Of a stretch of 64,000 nucleotides of DNA, positions 33,824 to 46,137 are shown piece by piece; position 1 is the first letter of the stretch; each line of letters begins with the position of its first letter. The notes beneath the pieces were generated by a model that worked only from the letters and a program-made list of their open reading frames with translations, searched no databases and had not been told where the DNA came from. The translations under genes and the position numbers were made by a program. Source of the stretch: Hypholoma sublateritium FD-334 SS-4 (taxonomy: Eukaryota > Basidiomycota > Agaricomycetes > Agaricales > Strophariaceae); the NCBI GenBank assembly GCA_000827495.1, contig KN817521.1:744001-808000 (forward strand). The letters are read 5' to 3'.

Positions 33824-36800
33824 ATGATACCCTCCAACCGCTCAGTTTCATCTAAGCTTCATTTGTCCGGTGTCTTTGTCCGTGCTACCGCAATCTCTGG
33901 AAGTCAGTCGCGTACATTATCGACAGCCTCCAGGAGACCCAGGAGACCGAAACCTGTTGACGTGGCCCGCTATATTGCCCACAGGATCACCCCCATCGGA
34001 ACCCCTAGTAGTAATATTACGCCGTATCGCCGTTACGCGTCGGAAAGTCAGAATCGTGAGTTGAATTCATATTTCACTCATAAAGCAGACTGGTGTACAT
34101 ACCCATGCTCAGATACTAAATTTCTTGGATCCCATGCCCACTTCGGCAAGATCCTCATTGCAAACAGGTGCGTTATACCTGTAGGAGTGTTGAGTCGATT
34201 TACGACGATTTCTCCAGAGGGGAAATTGCATGTCGTATCATTCGTACTGCGAAGAAGCTTGGGATCAAGACGGTGGCAATATATAGTGAAGCAGATGTAG
34301 ACTCACTTCATGTCAAACAGGTGTGCTTCGATGGTATAACCTACGGACCATGCTGAAGGATGATATCAGGCTGATGAAGCTTACTGTATTGGCCCCGCTG
34401 CATCCTCTGCGAGCTACGTTCGTGAAATAGTCCTAGAAACGTCGAAAATCACACTAACTTGCCTACCTGCAGCTTAACATGGACAAGATTATTGATATTT
34501 GCCACCGTAGTGGCGCACAGGTTAGCATATAAATTCCATCCTAAGGAAATAGGTTACTTATTTAAATTGTCAGGCCGTTCATCCTGGGTGAGCATAATTT
34601 ATCCTGTGGCTGAAATCTGTATTGACAATATTGGAAAGCTATGGTTTCTTAAGCGAAAATTCGGCATTTTCAAACCGACTTCAACGAGAAGGAATCGTAT
34701 TCATCGGGCCTCCTGCAAGTGCCATCGTAAGTATGGGATCTAAAAGGCGCGTTTCATCCATTTGTATAGTAAACATATTCTCCTAACTCGAAACAGCGAA
34801 TCTAAGAATATAATGATAAGTGAGTTGGATTTATGCTTACATATTTCAAGCCAATTTTATACTTCATTTAGGTGCCGGAGTTCCATGCGTTCCAGGATAT
34901 CACGGAGACAATCAAGATCCTAGTTTTCTGTATGAGCAGGCTCAACAGATAGGTAAATAGCTGCACATATGTATGCCACGACATTCTGACTTACTTGAAT
35001 AAATAGGTTTCCCTGTGCTTATAAAGGCCATCCACGGAGGAGGCGGGAAGGGCATGCGGACAGTCACAGCTGCGACTCCTGAAGCTTTCCAAGAAGCTCT
35101 AGACTCTGCTAAACGAGAGTCACTGAAAGCGTTCGGAAATGACACTGTCCTTGTAGAGAAATACATCGAAACACCGAGGCATGTCGAAGTTCAAGTGTTT
35201 GCGGACACATTGGGAAACGTAGTTAGCCTGTGGGAGAGAGATTGTTCTGTTCAGCGACGAAATCAGAAAATCATAGAAGAGGTATGTTTCGAGTCCCATG
35301 GATTGCTTCTCAAGTATTGAACTGTTTTTATTTTCAAGGCCCCTGCCCCTGGTCTTTCACCAGAGCTTCGAGCTGATCTTGGCGCTAAAGCTATAGCAGC
35401 CGCTAAAGCAGTTAATTACGTCGGTGCGGGAACGGTCGAATTTATCTTCGACAATGACACCGAGAAGTTTTATTTCATGGAAATGTACGCCGATTTCTTT
35501 TACCCCACAGTAAGTATTAGATTATTCACCTGCCATAGGAATACTCGTCTTCAAGTAGAACATCCGATTACCGAGATGATCACTGGTCTGGATCTGGTAG
35601 AATGGCAACTTGAGGCAATTTCTTCCAAAATACACGCCCTGTCTTTACTGACCAAAAGTACAGGTTGCTGCTGGAAATCCATTGCCCCTCTCTCAAGAAA
35701 CGATTCCCATGGTGGGCCATGCATTCGAGGCTCGTATATACGCGGAAAATCCGCGAAATAACTTCCTGCCCGATTCTGGGACCTTGTTATATTTATCAAC
35801 GCCAGAACCTACCCACATTTTTGCTCCCACATATCCATCGCAAACGCGAACTGCTACATCTTCGGATTATACAGCTCTCGGGGCTTCTGAATCAAGCGAC
35901 CCTTCGTTGCAATTGACACCGTCTCTGCGCGTTGAGCAAGGGTTTACACAAGGTGCCTTGATCGGAGTCTTCTACGATCCCATGATTGCAAAAGTGGTGG
36001 TACATGGGAGAGATCGCACAGAAGCCCTGCGAATATTGCGCAAAGCACTTGATGAGTATCATGTTGTCGGAGTTTCTACCAACGTCGAGTTCTTGCGGCG
36101 GTTGGCGGGTAATAAAGACTTTATTGACGCGAAGGTGGAAACTGGGTTTATCCCGGTAAGTTCCCTGGCTGAATTTCGAACAAATCATTCAATCCTCACA
36201 GAAACACCACCACGAATTATTCCCACCTGTACAAGAACCAAATGCAAGTGTCATCGTACAGGCCACCCTTTTCTTCGTCATACGCGAGCAACAGAATGCA
36301 ATTTTGCCTGTTGCGTCGTCGACCACACCCTGGGATTCCCTGACATCACGTCGATTCGGTGGGGATACGTATAAACGAACAGTCAAGCTGCAGACGGAGG
36401 ACTTGAAACACGAGATCTCCGCCCACGTTGTGCAGAAAGGGACCGGAATATATGATGTGACCGTCGAAACTTCGCAAGGCCACATTGACTTCCTATCTGT
36501 GCCAGCTCACTTACGAGACCAGAACACACTATGTGTCGTTCTCGACAATAAAAACCTTCATACCACGATCGTTTCCCAACTCCCGCAATCTGCAGTCCCA
36601 GCATCGCAATCGGCAAACACCATGGAGCGCTTGCATATTTTCAATGAGGGACAAAAGATCACACTTGTGGTGCCCTCACCTGCTTGGTTGCTTTCTCTCG
36701 GAGAAGATTTACTTTCCTCTCATAAAGGGGCAATCAAAGCACCTATGCCAAGTCTCATTGTAGAATTGCGCGTCAAGGTTGGAGATAGAGTGGAGAAGGG

Positions 36801-36948
36801 CCAGGTAGTTGTTGTTATCGAGAGCATGAAGACAGAAACAGTTCTACGGGCAGATTCCTCGGGGGTTGTCAAGGCCGTGGGTTGCAAGACTGGTGAGATG
36901 GTCGAGGAGGGCCGGGAGCTTGTGGATATCGAAGCAGAAGATGAATGA
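33824..36948 (+). CDS. Methylcrotonoyl-CoA carboxylase, biotin-carrying alpha subunit (mitochondrial)
   Basis: Exons: 33824-34055, 34113-34167, 34218-34320, 34370-34417, 34473-34520, 34574-34587, 34639-34746, 34797-34819, 34872-34952, 35007-35281, 35339-35484, 35539-35614, 35664-36155, 36202-36948 (815 aa). With a beta subunit not seen here, it carboxylates 3-methylcrotonyl-CoA in leucine breakdown. The N-terminus is Arg/Ser-rich, fitting mitochondrial import. Biotin carboxylase blocks: [45 protein letters not shown] (ATP grasp), [33 protein letters not shown]. The biotinyl domain has ESMKTET with the acceptor Lys at about residue 777. Two introns (34747-34796, 35615-35663) must use GC donors. 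A Ser/Thr-rich insertion after FAPTYPSQ is unusual. Propionyl/acetyl-CoA carboxylase relatives are less likely. Confidence 0.9.
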
Positions 36949-37062
36949 TTAAGTTTATGCGAGGTGTGTATATAACATGAGTGTTGATAAATGTACATTG
37001 TAATGGTAAAGTGGTACATCCAAGATTTACTGGGAGGGTGTTACCCTTGCAGTTGACAATAT

Positions 37063-38545
37063 TCATGTGAGAGTAAGGGCTTGAGGACGCGCACTGATGG
37101 GTGTTGGTGTGGTATTGTCGCGCGCTGGAATCATTGCCGCAAGCTTTTCTATATCATTTGGAAGGAAAGGAGCACCTGGACCGGGAGGTTCTGGGTTTTG
37201 GGTACCTTCCGGTGTTGACAGAGATAAATCTTCAGCGGTTTCTGTGTCAGTGAGAGTGGATGAATCCGGTTCTAATATCATTCTGTGCTTCCGGGGGGAA
37301 TTCTCCTGGATAGCTTTGATGATATCGCGTAGTTCTTCTTCACCGGAGCGAGAGCCCATCAACTCTTTCAGGCTTTCGAAATCTTTTGCTTTGCTAAGAG
37401 CTTGACGAATGCATTGGGATTCCGTTTTGGTGACTTCCACGCGCTTTCCGGTGAATTGGTTGACACAATACTTGGTGAGACTGAAGTGATTCCTGATATA
37501 TTGAGACTAATAAAAATCGACCGTTCAGTACCAATGGTGTATAGGAATCAATAGGGACACATACCAGATGCAGGTAACTGGGTATGAAAGTTTTTTCGAC
37601 GTCCACCAAAGGAGTCGGTGAGAAGCAAGATGGATTCGACTCTGCACCCCGTGCAATCATTACAGAATCAGCCCCAGTCGTCTGACGCACACGTTTTGCA
37701 TCTTCCCAGTCCTTGCAATCGCCGTTCTCCACGACAGCGATTCCTCTGCCCATTCCGCGCACGAAGTCAACGATCTCCCGGAGCCGCTCGATCACAGCTT
37801 TATCTTTTTCCCGCATGTTTCTCGTCCGACAGTGCACAGTCAATGCGCTAATACCTGTGTTGACAATCCGCTCCACCAATTTAAGAGTATCTTCCTGCGA
37901 CGGTAGCAGGCGTATTTTTGCAGTGACGGTGATATGAGGAGGCATCTCCTTGCGCAGCGCTGTGAGGATGGCACAAAGGAGGTCGGGATTGGTGAGAAGG
38001 GCAGCGCCCATGCCAGAGTGCGTCGAGAAGGGCTTGGGACAGCCGCAGTTGAGATCAACCCCGGAAACATCTTGCATCACAGTTTTCGCTGCTTGGACGG
38101 CGAGATCTGGATCAGAGGAGCCAATCTGGTAGATGAGAAACGGCTTTTCGACAGGATGCGTCGAGAAAATTGCTCGCGAGACGCCGTTGTATGATATAAC
38201 ACCGGTGATAGCTACAAAATATCAGCTTTCGCATCTGAGTAACAGAGGATATTGAACTTGCGATCGACATCTCGGGTGGAGTGCAGGATGGCTTTGTCAA
38301 CTATCTCGGGGCCCCAGACCAAAGTCGCGCCATGTTTCAGAGCGAACAGTCGAGTGGGAACTAAAGCGTATCTCAGATAAAGTGCACTGCGTCTGCAAGT
38401 AATGGCACGTACGAGACCCAGAACGGACCATGGGCGCTAAGAATACTCCGTTTTTAAAATCATCAGGAGTCAGCCAGTCGTCGTCTAGCTTGCGACGTTT
38501 TGCAGCCGGTAATGGGGGAGACAAAGAGAGCGAGCGTCCAGACAT
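37063..38545 (-). CDS. DUS2: tRNA-dihydrouridine(20) synthase
   Basis: Exons: 38545-38413, 38360-38262, 38211-37565, 37506-37063 (440 aa). It is an FMN enzyme that reduces uridine 20 in the tRNA D loop using NADPH. TIM-barrel motifs are FLAPMVRSGSLPTRLFALK (N-terminus), LIYQIGSSDPD, VDLNCGCPKPFSTHSGMGA with the catalytic Cys at about residue 135, TVTAKIRLL, LTVHCRTRNMREKD, VENGDCKDWEDA and GADSVMIARGAESNPS. The C-terminal helical part follows, then an acidic Pro-rich tail in place of the dsRNA-binding domain of animal DUS2. The second intron (38261-38212) is a textbook GC-AG intron (GCAAGT donor). An upstream in-frame ATG exists, but 38545 gives the usual N-terminus. Confidence 0.92.
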
Positions 38546-38875
38546 GATACGTGCAGATAGCTTTGTGATAGGTTGGAGTTTACGAAGGAAAATCATTAAG
38601 GTACTGTAAGTGACGTGACTCAATTTACAATTTACAACTCCGTCTTTGTCAATGTTTGTAGCCATCTCTTGCAATAGAGTTGAATAAATGCCATTAACTT
38701 ATGTTGCATGCAAATGTGTCTGCTTTTGAGCTGTAGCTACGGTATAATCCTTACCAAGAGATTTAGCTCAACGAGAGCTGGTCGATAGACCACAAAATCA
38801 CAGAATTGAGGAATGCACAAGCACGGCCACCCATCCCACTGCGTCTCCACCCAGTCCGTAATAAATTACTCTCAT
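38546..38875. other. Intergenic region between DUS2 and calnexin
   Basis: 330 bp containing the DUS2 promoter and the calnexin 3' untranslated region, both genes being on the minus strand. Nothing else was seen. Confidence 0.4.
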
Positions 38876-40850
38876 TTACTTGGCAGTGCGCTTCTTCAAG
38901 CCATCATCTTTCTTTGAGTCCACAGCGGACGATGTCGATGATGTGTCAGCTTTCTTCTCAGAGGTTTCGGCCTTCTTTGCGGACTAATATTGAAGATTAG
39001 CATGACTTCACTGCAGTGCAAAACATTCTTCATACCTTGGTAACAACAGGTTTTTGGGCACCACCAATGATGCTAACCAATGCACCAAGCATACCGAAGA
39101 GAGTGAAGAGGGCACCAACAAGAGCGGCACCAGTCTCAGGTTGAGTTTTGAAGGCCAAAAGAGGATCGAGCTTGGCGGCCTCAATGAATGCAATGACACG
39201 CGTACGAATGAAACTGATGGGGTCAGCCTTGAAAGTAATGGTGTCCTCTTCATCGTCGTCAACAACAGCAGGCTTGCTGTTTTCTACTTCAAGAGGCTTC
39301 TTGACTTCGAAGGTCTCAACAGCAAGCGCCTTAGCGTCTTCAGGGGAATGTCCAACGTAGATGTTGTCAAAGAGAATATCTTCGGTCATGGTCCAGAGTT
39401 CAATGCCGATACCACCCTACGATGAACTCGTCAGTTGAGGCCTATAGGTTAATTGTTTTGCGTACGATCTTGTTCAGGGACTTAACGGGAGTGAGATCCT
39501 CGAAGTAGGCCGGGTTATCGATCTTACGGGGAGCCCAGGGACCTTTGTATGCGGGGTTGGCGATCTGAGGGGCGATCCATTTACCCTTGTAGTTGGGGTT
39601 GGACTTGTAGGGGCGCTTCCACTCGCCGCAACCAGCAGCCTCGGCGCATTTGGAATTAGATATAGTGGGGGCAATCCAGTCACCGTCTTCCTCGTCGTCC
39701 CATTCTTCGGGTTTGGTGGCATCTACATAATTTGATTGAATTAGCTTACGCCATACGCTCAGGTGGTTTTAGACATACCGGGATCGGGAATGGTCAAAGG
39801 TTCGTCGTCGAGCCAGCCCTCAGGTTTGACGGCATCTTCATCGACAATCTCGAAGGGAGCATCCTCATCCCAGTCAGCGGGCTTGACAGCTTCAGGGTCG
39901 GCAATCATGGACTCGTCAACCCAGTCGGCAGGTTTGAAGTCTTCAGGATCGTCGATTTCCTTAGCGGGGTTGACAGCGGGTTCGAAGTCTTCAAGGAGGC
40001 TTCCTTTCTTCTCGCTCTCTCCGTTGATAAGAATTTCAAAGGTATTATCAGGGCTGTTAACACAAGATATTAATATAATGCCAACTTCGCAAAATAGTAA
40101 GTGATCCCACTTTACGATGAGGGTGTATAGATTGGTAAGTTTCTCGATTGTAGGACGGGGGGGGACCTTGAGATGCTTCTCTTCGGTCTCGCCGGTCTTG
40201 GGACTCTTGTGACGGAAGATGAAGTGGACCTGCGGTTGTGTTAGCGAGAAAGAAGTATCTTCAGAGTCGTACCGAACCGGTTACCTTAGTTCCGGGACAT
40301 GTCAGGTCAGGTCCGAACATGACTACCCAGGGCGTTGTGTCCGAGAACTCTTTGCCGCTGGTCTGGAAACCATCTTCAAGGAGTTTGACGTAACCACCAC
40401 CGCAGTTACCGCCTTGCTGGTACTTGACCTCGTATTGAACAACCAAAGGTTTGTCCTTGAAGTCGACGGGCTTGGCGAAGGGAGCAGAGATAGCGTGGTG
40501 GGCAGCCTTGCTCTTAGCTACGAGGCCTTTGTCGCCCTCAATAACGGAGATGGAAGGGTCCTCGACCTCCCATTTGCCAACGTAGCTGAACGTCTCGCTG
40601 CCAACGGGGGTCTTCTTAGTGGCTTCGGATGGTGTCCAGCGCTCTGACCAATCCTCTGTGAACTGTTCTACGAAAGAACCTTTAATCGCAGAGGGCTGCA
40701 ATATATAGCAAGCATGTAAGCACGCGCGACACATAGTGACTCCTAAGATAGAATACTGACAGTAAAGGTGGGCTTTGGTGCGGAGTCCGATGATTGTGCC
40801 AACGCGCCAGAGGCAGCGAGGGCCAAGAATGAAAGCGCTACGCTTCGCAT
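38876..40850 (-). CDS. Calnexin, ER lectin chaperone
   Basis: Exons: 40850-40761, 40695-40285, 40229-40111, 40053-39779, 39722-39466, 39416-39036, 38983-38876 (546 aa). It binds monoglucosylated N-glycans on new glycoproteins in the ER. Order of parts: a signal peptide ([16 protein letters not shown]), the lectin domain ([38 protein letters not shown]), then the P-arm. The P-arm has four type 1 repeats (e.g. [40 protein letters not shown]) and type 2 repeats ([25 protein letters not shown]). Next come the end of the lectin fold ([18 protein letters not shown]), a membrane helix near residue 490 ([20 protein letters not shown]) and a charged Lys-rich tail. No classical KKxx signal ends the tail. 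Confidence 0.96.
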
Positions 40851-41070
40851 TGTAATACGAAGGACCGGTTACGAAAAGAGAGAGGGACGAGATACAGCAA
40901 TTCACACCTCCAATGCTTCCTAAATACGTCCAGCATACGTGGCATCACTCTTTCTCCCACACATCACGTGTTTCGCGACAAGGTGTCAGAGGTCCAAGTA
41001 CTAGCAAGGACATGGGGAACTAGTACTACAACATCTACAATGTCTCCGACTACAATTAAACTAAATAACA

Positions 41071-44000
41071 TCAGCCCAGCAGATCGGCATGGCCTGAAGC
41101 AGAGAGAGCCAGCTACGGAGTAATATCAATCGCAGAACTAGTTTAGAGATGACTAGCCAGTACTTACCACGAATTCATCATCCAAATACTTGGAGACCGC
41201 GATTTGGTCGCCGAGGCCCTTTCTTCTGCGAGTTTTCAGCACAAGGTCTCTCGCTAATGCCTGGCCCGAAGCGGGTTCCAAAGGTCGAAGCTTGATGGTT
41301 GAATCCGTGGGATCACCTAATATTTTCTCAACACATATAGAACTTTCTGGACAAAACCAAAATATTACCTGGGACAATCGACCAGTGGTCAAATACTTGC
41401 AGACAAAATGCTTGACCTTGGGTTGCTGTTCGCAAATCTGTTTCAAAGCCATTTGCGTCTATCACCGGGATTAGGGCCTTGACGGTGTAAAGAGGTGATC
41501 CGGCTTTAGGAATATCTTGCGTAACATGCCCACGGCGCCGGGCAAGGACAGTATACACCGCTGATATGCAATCGGCTGGCGCTTGAACTTCCACGTAGTA
41601 CACCGGCTCCATCAATCTTGGCGTGGCCTGGTGTACGTGTCAACTAATAATAGATCACACCTGGAATACGTTCTCACCATCAGGAAAGAGGAATAGCAGA
41701 CGCGTCGAGCAGTGGGAACAATCTGGCCGCCACCACGGAAAATGGGCTCTTGCGCAAGGCTGGCGTCCAATACGCGGAATTTGACGTTACGCATCGCTAG
41801 TAGTGATTTAAGTGCAGAATTCAGATCAAGGTTATCAATGATCACTGAAACTCACGCTCATCGCACAGAGGACCTTCACGGGCTCCCCATTGGAATCCTT
41901 GCTTGATGTGCTCTTTCACGGTTCCAAGCAATTTCTTATCGACCTAAGACATGGCCTCTCAGTGGAGTGTTAGATAACAGAGCATCGTGCTTACCTGCGA
42001 TGGCAGAGTGTCATCTAGAAGGATATTTGGGCCATTTTCATCAGGGCCAAATGCCCAAATTGAACGCGAGGCTAGTAAGTCCCATTCATATTTTTCTTGG
42101 AAGAAACCCCCTCTTTCCTTCGCCGTCATTCGCATATTTACTCGCCCTCGTTCGATATCTTCCGCAATACCGCGTTCCAGGGGCTCAGCAATCATGGTGA
42201 GCTTGTTCCTAAGAACATGTCAATTATGCAGTCAGTCTCGCGACGCATAGCTAATTACCCACTTCTTGTTCGGCGTGTCAGCGTAGCACTTCAACGCACT
42301 GGTTTCCAGAACGGTTTCGCAGAACTTCGTTACTGGGTCGGATACCTTGATTTCTATCTCAGAGAACAGACGGCGAAGATCATGCATCACGCAATCGAGG
42401 TACAACTCTCCTGTTCCTATGAGGACATGCTCGCCACTTTCTTCTACTTTCGTTGCCACCAAGGGGTATGATTTGTTGACACTTCGCAAGCCTGCAAGCA
42501 TTTTTGGCAATTCTGAGGGCGCAATTGGTTCGATAGCGATCTTGAGGACAGATTGTGTCATATGTTTGATAGGGCGGAAAATATGCAGTTCGTCCTCAAC
42601 ATTTAACCCTGCTAAAGTTGCAGTCTTGGATATTGATGCATCGACACCGCCAATGAGGACAAGGTTTCCTGCGGGGATTTCATCTGCTGGGATGAAATAA
42701 CTAATCTGGAATTAGATAGGTGCCATATACAGCGAGGCATTGATACACGAACCGAGATTCGCTGATCCAAAGATCATCAACAGTGGCTCTCATCATGTCT
42801 TCTTCGTCCTCCGGAGAGTAGCCTTCACCCAGAACCTTGATATCCATGCCTTTGCGTAGTGTGCCACTGATCACTCGGCCAAATGCCCTAAAAGATTGGG
42901 CGTCGGTCGTGTGGTAAAGTTTGGACACTTGTACCATGACAGGACCGTCAGGATCACATCCCTTCATGGAAATCGCCAGTTCAGAGGTTTGGGGGCCCAG
43001 ATATGTGCTTTCCACCTCCAAAGTACGTCAGTAATGGATCATCGTCGGAATATACTTGATATACCTTGTGGGCAGCTCCTTCAATTGGTGAAGGAATGTG
43101 TTCTACAATCACGTCAACTAATCCAGTGGATTTTCCAAAGAATTGATCGAGAACGGCTTTGAGTAGTGGTCGGACATCCATCTTATACATGACAGGCTTC
43201 AGTTGGATACTGAGACTTGCTAACGTCTTGCGAAGGTCGTCCGTTTCTTCGCTGAGTACATGGCTGTAAAGTTTGTAGAGAGGATTTAGGATAAAGTGCA
43301 CGAATGTGCGGTTCGATTCCGGGTCAGCAGCTTTGCGCGTAAATCCGCGAGTCTCTTCGTTGAAGTAAATGTCGCCCCAAAGTCGATCAGCAAATGAATT
43401 AACATCAAAAGACCCTATTACAAGGTGAGTGAAGGGTGCGGAAATGAACAGCGACTATAACGCACCGTAGCTATCCGCATACATTTTTGCGAAAGAGCGG
43501 AGGGTAAAACACCAACCCATATCAGTACTTGCGAATGCGACATTCCCGTTCTCGGGGCTCAGGCGCAGGTCAGGATTTGGGTCAATTGCACTGTGAAAAG
43601 ATTAGAAAAGGTGGGGCATGATAGCAAATGGTACGATTTGAACCTGATGAAGCTATTGATTTCTTCAATAGTGTGTTTGATTTTGTAGAATGCATCAGCG
43701 GGTTTTATCCGAAGTTCGAGTATCAACCTGTCAATTTTATTCACAACTAATGTGATTTTGACGCCTTCTTGCAAGGCATGGCGCAAAACAAATTCGGTTC
43801 CTACCATGAGCTGATGAAGGACATTCAGTGTTAATTGAAAGTCGAGAAAATGACCAAACTCACCCCTTCCACTACATCGACAACCAAAACTATGCCATCC
43901 ACTAAACGAACGGCAGATGCCACTTCGTCCACAAAATTAATGTGGCCAGGCGTGTCGATGAAATGGATCAAATGTGATTTTCCAGCGGTGTTCGATAGGA

Positions 44001-44769
44001 CAAGGGACATGGGGGAGGATTTCACTGATATTTCGCGCTCTCTGGATAAAATGTGCGTGTCGGTGTAACGCGTCTGACCAGAATTTCAATTAGCACGTCA
44101 AGGAGTCGTTGGTGTAGAGAGCTACGAACAGGTTTGTCGGCGTCCCATATGAGTTTGTGCGTCTCAAACACTAGCATGTCCATTAGCGCGGTTTTGCCAT
44201 GATGTAAATGGCCAACAACAGCAACATTGCGAATCATTTCTGGGAAAGCAGTCATGTTTAAAAGGTAGCTAAGAACGCGTTTAATGAGAATGAAGAGAAT
44301 AATGATGCAAATTATACCGTACCCCTTGTCAAAACGCGTTTCTGGCATATCTTTTTCCTCTACCGTCCACTTCCTCACTTTAATCGGTGCGATAATTGGT
44401 TCTGATAGAGGTTGCGCATCTTCCTCTTGAACAAGGGTCTCGACACCTGGGCCATACACGTCGGCCGCCGAGGGGTAGTATTGTTTTTCTTCGTGCAGAA
44501 CAACTGCCCGGCGTGAGGGTTCTAAGATACAGTGTTTGATATAGTCGATGGGGTTCCCGAATGAAGGAGATGCACACACCATCGTCAACCTCCATGAGAG
44601 CCATATCATACGCCTCATCTGTAGGCATATCATCGTATCCCTCTAATGGTGCATCGACAGGAGCAGTTCCCTGCTGAAATTGTTGTTGGGGAACATCTTC
44701 TTCGTCGTCTGAATCGAGGTCTGCACCTATGTAATTTCCAAACTCGTCGTAATCCTCGAAAGACGCCAT
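41071..44769 (-). CDS. SNU114: U5 snRNP GTPase Snu114/EFTUD2
   Basis: Exons: 44769-44580, 44521-44323, 44268-44130, 44073-43864, 43810-43644, 43590-43466, 43414-43065, 43015-42753, 42700-42263, 42208-41995, 41943-41856, 41796-41678, 41627-41369, 41316-41168, 41112-41071 (983 aa). It is the EF-2-like GTPase of the spliceosome that controls Brr2 during activation and disassembly. After the acidic N-terminus come the G motifs: GHLHHGKT (about 149-156), [19 protein letters not shown]. Downstream blocks match family domains [97 protein letters not shown]. The donor at 43065 could shift by 6 nt. The intron 44322-44269 is stop-free and in frame. Confidence 0.95.
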
Positions 44770-44996
44770 TTCAAGAAGGGAAGTAATAGATATATATGGC
44801 CTGCGAGAAAGTTACAGCGGAACAAGGCGGTTTTTGGTGGTGTCGAGGATCTGGGATGGTATTGGAAGGTTTGTTAGAGATACGCGAGAGACATTTTGTA
44901 ACTCCGTTGAGCTTAAGCTTCGATCAACAGCCGCTTGATTATTCGAGTGACCCGGAAACTCCTCTCGAGCTCACTCAGTACTCATCCTTGATCATC
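44770..44996. promoter_or_regulatory. Shared divergent promoter of SNU114 and prefoldin subunit 1
   Basis: 227 bp between opposite start codons. A TATA-like tagatatatatgg lies near 44788. Both genes are constitutive housekeeping genes, which fits a compact shared promoter (inference). Confidence 0.45.
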
Positions 44997-45586
44997 ATGA
45001 CCTCACTCCCAGACGATACGTTGCGCAAAGTACGCTTCCACAATTAATTTCGATGTCTGTTATGTTAAGAACACACTTCATTTCGTAGATTCTGGTCCAG
45101 ATTCAACAAACGGCCATACAATCTCAACGGGCTCTCAATATTTCCGAGCAACAGGCCGCTGCCAAAGAACGAGAGCGCAGAATTCTTCAGTTGACCATCA
45201 ACGAAATCACACAGATACAAGGGGATGTGAATCTATACAAGGGTGTAGGAAAGATGTATGTTTCTTCTGGCCGGCTGATGGATGATCTATCCATTCATTG
45301 CGTGGAGTTTTCAGGTTCTTGAACGTCCCCCGAGCTAGCATGGAAGAAGAACTGAAAAATCAGGAAAAGGATCTATCCGACGATATAACAAGTCTGAACA
45401 AGAAGGTTAGCCTCTGCATTCAATCACCTTCCGCGTATTCTTTAACACCTCGATAGTCAAAGTATCTTGAGAAACAATTCAATAACGCCCAATCACAACT
45501 ACGGGATATTGTACGTCTATTACGTCTCTTTTAGAGATACGCGTTTATTTCTCCTGTTTTAGTTCCATCATGCACCAAAGCAATGA
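44997..45586 (+). CDS. PFD1: Prefoldin subunit 1 (beta-type)
   Basis: Exons: 44997-45029, 45089-45255, 45315-45405, 45457-45510, 45563-45586 (122 aa). The prefoldin hexamer captures nascent actin and tubulin and hands them to the CCT chaperonin. The protein is almost entirely two coiled-coil helices (ILVQIQQTAIQSQRALNISE and LKNQEKDLSDDITSLNKKSK) joined by a short beta hairpin (YKGVGKMFLNVPRASM), the typical beta-class prefoldin layout and size. The C-terminal exon encodes only FHHAPKQ. The gene is small and cut by four introns, and all joins keep frame. Assignment to subunit 1 rather than 6 is by the VGKMF hairpin and length. Confidence 0.85.
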
Positions 45587-46137
45587 TCATTCACGGTCTC
45601 GCTTTACATGCGAATGATTTACAATCGACATCCGAATAACTCAGCCCGTCCGAGATCTAGGAATGACTTCGTACCGTCTAGATAATTTGTTTTCTACAAA
45701 CGAAGGCAAATTCATATCGCGGTGACGATTGTACTTCCACCTAACAACATGAATAATTTCAACCTAAAAATCCAGAGTTAGACCGACAGTAGATGGAAAT
45801 TGTTTAACTATATCGGTTATTTTCCAGTACGTATATGTTGTACAATTTACATAATTTAACTACTTCCAGGCTTCGCGTCGGACTCCCAGACCAATCTGTA
45901 CATAATATGAAGGTACTGCATATAAAGGACGGTTTCGACACAGCCAACCACAAATTCCATCCCTCTACTTTCCAGTGCCATCACTCCGGCCCCTTCGTAG
46001 ATATTAACCTTTCAAGTACTTTTGCTCGGATCTACTAACTAAACGCCGCCTGTGATGGTCCCGCAACCGCGGATTATACAACCGTATGTGAAGTCTTTTA
46101 TTTCCTTTCTTTGCTAATTATGGCTTGCAACAGCACC
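45587..46137. other. Intergenic region with possible 5' exon of the TPR gene
   Basis: About 550 bp. A candidate first exon 46055-46083 (ATG in frame, GTATGT donor) could join an acceptor at 46133 and add 11 residues to the TPR protein. Otherwise nothing was recognised. Confidence 0.35.

Noticed and set aside
43311..43320. B-box-like GTTCGATTCC suggesting a second tRNA gene
   Set aside because: It lies inside a Snu114 exon encoding a conserved segment, and no A box or cloverleaf surrounds it.
44022..44633. A continuous 203-codon frame read as an independent protein
   Set aside because: It spans two real Snu114 exons, part of the upstream intron and the stop-free intron; the conserved GTPase motifs show it belongs to that gene.
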